Source of the DNA: Puffinus mauretanicus
Taxonomy: Eukaryota > Chordata > Aves > Procellariiformes > Procellariidae
NCBI GenBank assembly: GCA_023333565.1
Contig: JAJKFH010001548.1
Coordinates: 1,240,001 to 1,304,000 of the forward strand
DNA length: 64,000 nt
Direction: 5' to 3'
Under the pieces are notes generated by a model that saw only the letters and a list, made by a program, of their open reading frames with translations, searched no databases and was not told the DNA's origin. Position 1 is the stretch's first letter. Every line of letters starts with the position of its first letter. A program made the position numbers and the translations under genes. This document shows positions 60,470-64,000 of this stretch, in pieces.

Positions 60470-60503
60470 CTGCATCTTTTTTATCTTCTAGCAATGTGAA
60501 ACA
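60470..60503 (-). CDS. STARD8: STARD8 candidate 34-nt internal coding exon of a longer isoform
   Basis: The acceptor has a long pyrimidine run (CTTTTTTCTTTCTTTTCACAG) of 21 bases ending at 60504, and the donor is GATGCAG|GTAAGC. In the only open frame it encodes CFTLLEDKKDA and ends in phase 1, giving KKDA-E-IEAKK with the SAM exon. Long DLC1 has the similar charged sequence EKEKAEIEAKEACDW at this junction. It enters in phase 0, so an upstream coding exon ending in phase 0 is needed. I did not find one in the window, and it may lie to the right of it. Confidence 0.55.
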
Positions 60504-62969
60504 CTGTGAAAAGAAAGAAAAAAGAACAGAAATCATTTTGTTATCTTTTTGATTTTCACATTCAAGGTCTCCTACCACTCACATTCGGGCTCGGTCCCCA
60601 CTCCAGCCCCTTCAGCCACTGGTCCACGCCTGGGTGCCACTGGTGTTTTGAAAGGGGGGGAAGGGACCACCAGCCGGGGAGGCTGCAGCAGCTCCGCTGA
60701 AGAAGGGTTCTGCTAACGGCGTGAGAAACAGCTGGAGCAGAGGGAAGAGAGATCCCAGGACACTCGGACCCTGCCTCGGAGGGAGTTACTGAAGGAGCCC
60801 TTTTTCCTTTGAGCCTCCACAAGGGAATTTCAACACAGGGACTGGCAGCCCAGCAAAGCCCTAATCGAGAGCTCATGGAATTTCTCCTCCTTCCTGCATC
60901 TATGCGCACTGGCTTTGCACCCTATCTCCAGTTCCCTCCAGTTCCCACAAGGAAGGAAAAGGGTGTTGTGGGCTGACAGGTCACCAAGACAGACAAGGCA
61001 CAGGGTCAACCCCAAACCGGCACAGCTCTGCCCTCCAACCAGTGCCACGCCAGCCCACGCTGGAGCTGGGTCTGGCTCTGGATGGCACTGGGGGAGCCTC
61101 GGTGGGGCAGACCCTCGCTCCAGCGGAGGAAGCACCGGGCAGGGGTCCCCCCAAACACGTCCCTCGGTACCTGTGCGGCTGACAGATGGCAATGGAGATG
61201 TCCATGTTTTAATCGCATTGGCAGGTTTGGGAACAGAGCATACAATGGTGTCTGCAGGCACGGAAAGCCAACAATAAAGAAAGGAAATGAAAAAAAAGAA
61301 AAGCTGAAAGCAGGCTGGGCTCTCGCTCCCCGAGCCTCTCCACGGGCACAGCACCCAGGGTGGGGAAGGGGCCACCAGCACCACACGCAGGGGCTGCCCC
61401 TCGCCTGGGGCCGGACTTCTGCGGGGACAAAGCCAAGGGAAATGGGATTTACAGACGGCAGAGCCTTGCCAGCACACGGGAGACGATGGCGATTTGCACG
61501 GAGGTGGAGGAGCAGGAGGGTCCCGGCGCTGCCCAGGTCCCGAGGTGAGCGCAGAGCGCAGGACCCTCCCCAGGCCCCTCTCCGGGCACAGGCAAGCCCC
61601 CTCCAGCGCAGCCCAGCCCTGCCGAGCAGGGCCAGAGGTGCCGGCAGGGCGGCGGGGATCACTGCAGGAATGCAGCGTGCTGCTGAGCCGGCCTTTCCCA
61701 CGGGCCACCCGGGACCCCTCTTCCTGCTGGGGCAGCGGGGCTGGGGATGACCTGAGGGCAGATGGCCTTAACCATCTCCCCGCTGCCGGGCTTCTGGCGG
61801 CAGCGCCCGCCTGAGAGCTGCGAGCTCGGCTCTGTGCTCCCCCGGGAAAGCCTGCGCGGACGCCCGAGCCCTGCTCTGGCAGCGTGCGGGCAACTGGAGA
61901 GCATCAGAGCCGAAAATGTTTGGACAGGGAGATGATCACCCTATCATGTCTGCTATCACAAGCTCTGCAAACATCAGCCTTGCAGCCGGCACACGCAGTT
62001 GATACCCACGGAGTGGGGCAAGGTCTGGCGGGCGATGAGGTAGGGCTGCTCTCCCAGGCCATAGCAAGGGCAGGGAAAGCTGGTCCCTGCGCTAAGGCAG
62101 CTTTAGGGAGCCTCCTCTCCCCTGCCGTCGTGTCCTGGCCCTAACACCTTCTCTCTCCCACGAAATCTTCCACCAGCCACAGCTCCACCTCATTTAACCT
62201 GGAAAGCATTAATCCCACGGACAGAGCCCTGCACGCTTCTCCCCCTTCAAAAAATTCCTCCACTGTTCATAGCGAGTAGCTGAGCAAGACCGGCACAGGG
62301 AGGAAAATGGGAAAATGGGAAACCCACACAAGGCCATCGGTGCTCGCCAAGGGAAATCAGGAGGGTGCTGTCCTCCGTCCCTTCGGCTTCCTGGGCAGCT
62401 GGCTGGCCCCAACGCCCACCCAGCCGCTCGGCCCTGGGAGCAGCTCTCGGCTCCGGCCGGGCAGGGCTGCTCCCCGGCTGCCCCCCTCCCAAAGCCTCAC
62501 ACTCCACGGGGACTTGTCCAGCACTTGTGGGACCCAGGTGGGGGTCAGGCAGGTCTCATTTGCTGGTGGAGGGTGGCTGCTGTGGAACTGAAGTGGAATT
62601 ATGGCAACGGCAGTATGCCGATGGAAGAAGAAGAGAGAAACGAAGTGTCCACCAGAATACTGCTGCAAGCAGATTAACGGGAAGCTTGAAACCAGCAAAG
62701 GCTGTGTGCAAAGAGCACAACCGCTCCTGAACTTGGGAACAAGGCACCTGCAGTATCTATCAGGGAGACCCTTATCACCGTTCCGGGGTTTTGCAATGCC
62801 AAACTCAACAAGAGCCTGATGGGCTGAGCTAACGAGGAAGCACAAAATGCAGAAACATCATTTTGGCCCTCGCCTCTGATCTTCGGGGAAGCTCCCATGC
62901 AGGCAGAGTCCCCCATCCTTCACTGCTGGGCCACCGCTCCAAGGGAAGCACCACTTCGCTTACACTTAC
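60504..62969. other. Region between candidate exons, nothing recognised
   Basis: GC-rich DNA with no known protein, RNA gene or repeat that I can identify. A minus-strand donor-like site at about 61,171 (CACAG|GTACCG) is in phase 0 but weak. Confidence 0.5.
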
Positions 62970-62994
62970 CGAAACAGGTTTTCTTTGTCCCCAT
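62970..62994 (-). CDS. STARD8: STARD8 candidate alternative first coding exon C
   Basis: ATG at 62994-62992 in CTGCCATGGG, a near-ideal Kozak context, encodes MGTKKTCF and ends one base later at GTAAGTG, a strong donor. Phase 1 again allows F-E-IEAKK when joined to the SAM exon. It is not in a CpG island. The small lysine-rich N-terminus recalls other short DLC-family starts. It cannot be joined in frame to the 60,470-60,503 exon, which would bring in a stop. Eight codons are too few for homology, so confidence is moderate. Confidence 0.45.
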
Positions 62995-64000
62995 GGCAGG
63001 TAGCTGGAGGGGGTGAGCCAAGGGACTCTCACCCCTGTTCTCCAGGGTTTGTTCTCCTTGAGCAGAGCCCATCCTTTCTGAGCATAAAACCCAGCTACCT
63101 CATGGCCAATATCTGCTGGAGCCTCCAATTACCTGGAGCTTCCCTTACCACAGGCCCCTGCACGGGTCCCTGGCCACGACACCTCAGTGCCGGGGGTGAC
63201 GGTGGGGAGGAAGAGCCCCAGACCCGAAGGGCAAATTTACTCCCAGACCCATGAATGACTTCTGCCCACGCTCAGTCCCCACACTGCTCCAGGCATACTG
63301 CAAAAGCGTTTTCTAAGCAAGAAGCAGATACAAATATCGGCTTAATTAGTAAAACGGGAGGGTTCAGAGGGGGAAGTGTCCTCAGATGGGGGGGCTGGGA
63401 ACATGTCCAGGGTGGGGAGAAGACCCACGCGCTGTCCAGGGCCGCGGCCAGGGGAGCAGCTGCCGCTGGGGGGGCCGGGGCAGCCAGGGCAGGAGCCATC
63501 CCACGGCTCCCAGCAGCTCGCCGCCTCCTCCCCGCCACCCACGCCAGCTGGGCATCCGGACCCTTCCTCAGGCAGGAGGTTACCCGGGTCTGCTGGTTGC
63601 TTTCGACTTCGCCGAAGTGCGCGGGTGCCCGGCGCGGGCCAGGCTGGAGCCCTCGGGGAGCTGCAGCTCTGCAAGGGGGGATGCAGGACCCGGTCCCTGT
63701 CTCCCTGTCGCCATGAGCACGATGGCAATGACAACACGCAGCTCACAGGGACGAGGAGGGTTAACAAGGACTTGCTAAGCTCCCTGGAGACAGCGGGGAC
63801 AAGACAGCTACTAATATTATTAATGAATTTCACAAATGTCATCTTTAGACTCAACTATTTTAAGCTTTGCATTGAAACCCCGGGGGAACAGCGTGCATTC
63901 CACATTCATTAACCACGACAGATCCACTCGCTTGACACAGCCCGGTCTACAGCACTGGTTGGAAAGGGATTTTAGTGCTTTTCCCAGTCTGAAGCTCCTG
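62995..64000. other. Right-end flank, nothing recognised
   Basis: Would hold the promoter of candidate exon C. No TATA box at a suitable distance, CpG island or coding exon was recognised. The last 200 bp are AT-richer. Confidence 0.45.

Noticed and set aside
62829..63128. Minus-strand ORF as the missing upstream exon for the 60,470-60,503 micro-exon
   Set aside because: It starts at TTG, contains no ATG, and the phase-0 donor at its CAGG|GGTGAG end is ambiguous.
53991..64000. Exons of YIPF6, the upstream neighbour of STARD8 in human
   Set aside because: No open frame here resembles the YIPF6 protein.

Overview
The window is vertebrate nuclear DNA, most likely from a bird. It holds one recognisable protein-coding gene, STARD8 (also called DLC3, a Rho GTPase-activating protein with a START lipid-binding domain), read on the minus strand. 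The bird assignment is inference. It rests on short introns in the 3' half (about 80 to 950 bp), GC-rich sequence rich in CpG, and few recognisable interspersed repeats. I saw no CR1 LINE 3' tails and no complete transposable element.

Layout, in the direction of transcription (right to left). The core gene, 1,423-15,072, has thirteen coding exons. Every splice junction I could place is GT-AG, and the reading frame stays open from the SAM-domain exon to the TGA stop at 1,423-1,425. The predicted protein has a SAM domain, a long low-complexity linker with a tensin-type YDNVP motif, a RhoGAP domain with the arginine finger in GIFRKSG, and a C-terminal START domain. Upstream, 15,073 to the right edge is non-coding apart from several candidate 5' exons. 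At 53,583-53,712 a CpG-island exon starts at ATG in a strong Kozak context. At 16,814-16,850 a short CpG-island exon encodes MLFYRFSPSAVR. At 62,970-62,994 a very short exon encodes MGTKKTCF. A 34-nt internal exon lies at 60,470-60,503. All end in phase 1 with a G, which is what the SAM exon needs to read on as E-IEAKKACDWL. This fits one body of the gene fed by several alternative promoters, as known for the DLC1/STARD13/STARD8 family. With the 53.6 kb exon the protein is 1,100 residues, with the 16.8 kb exon 1,069, and from the internal ATG at 9,347 (MTLN, the start of the known SAM-less short human form) 1,003.

The rest is intron and flanking DNA. It contains GC-rich islands, a few AT-rich homeodomain-site clusters that look like conserved regulatory elements, simple repeats and some MIR-like SINE remnants. 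No tRNA, rRNA, CRISPR array, viral genome or second protein-coding gene could be supported. The 3' flank (1-1,422) shows no canonical polyadenylation signal, so the transcript may end left of the window. All calls come from reading the sequence and from remembered family sequences; no search was run.
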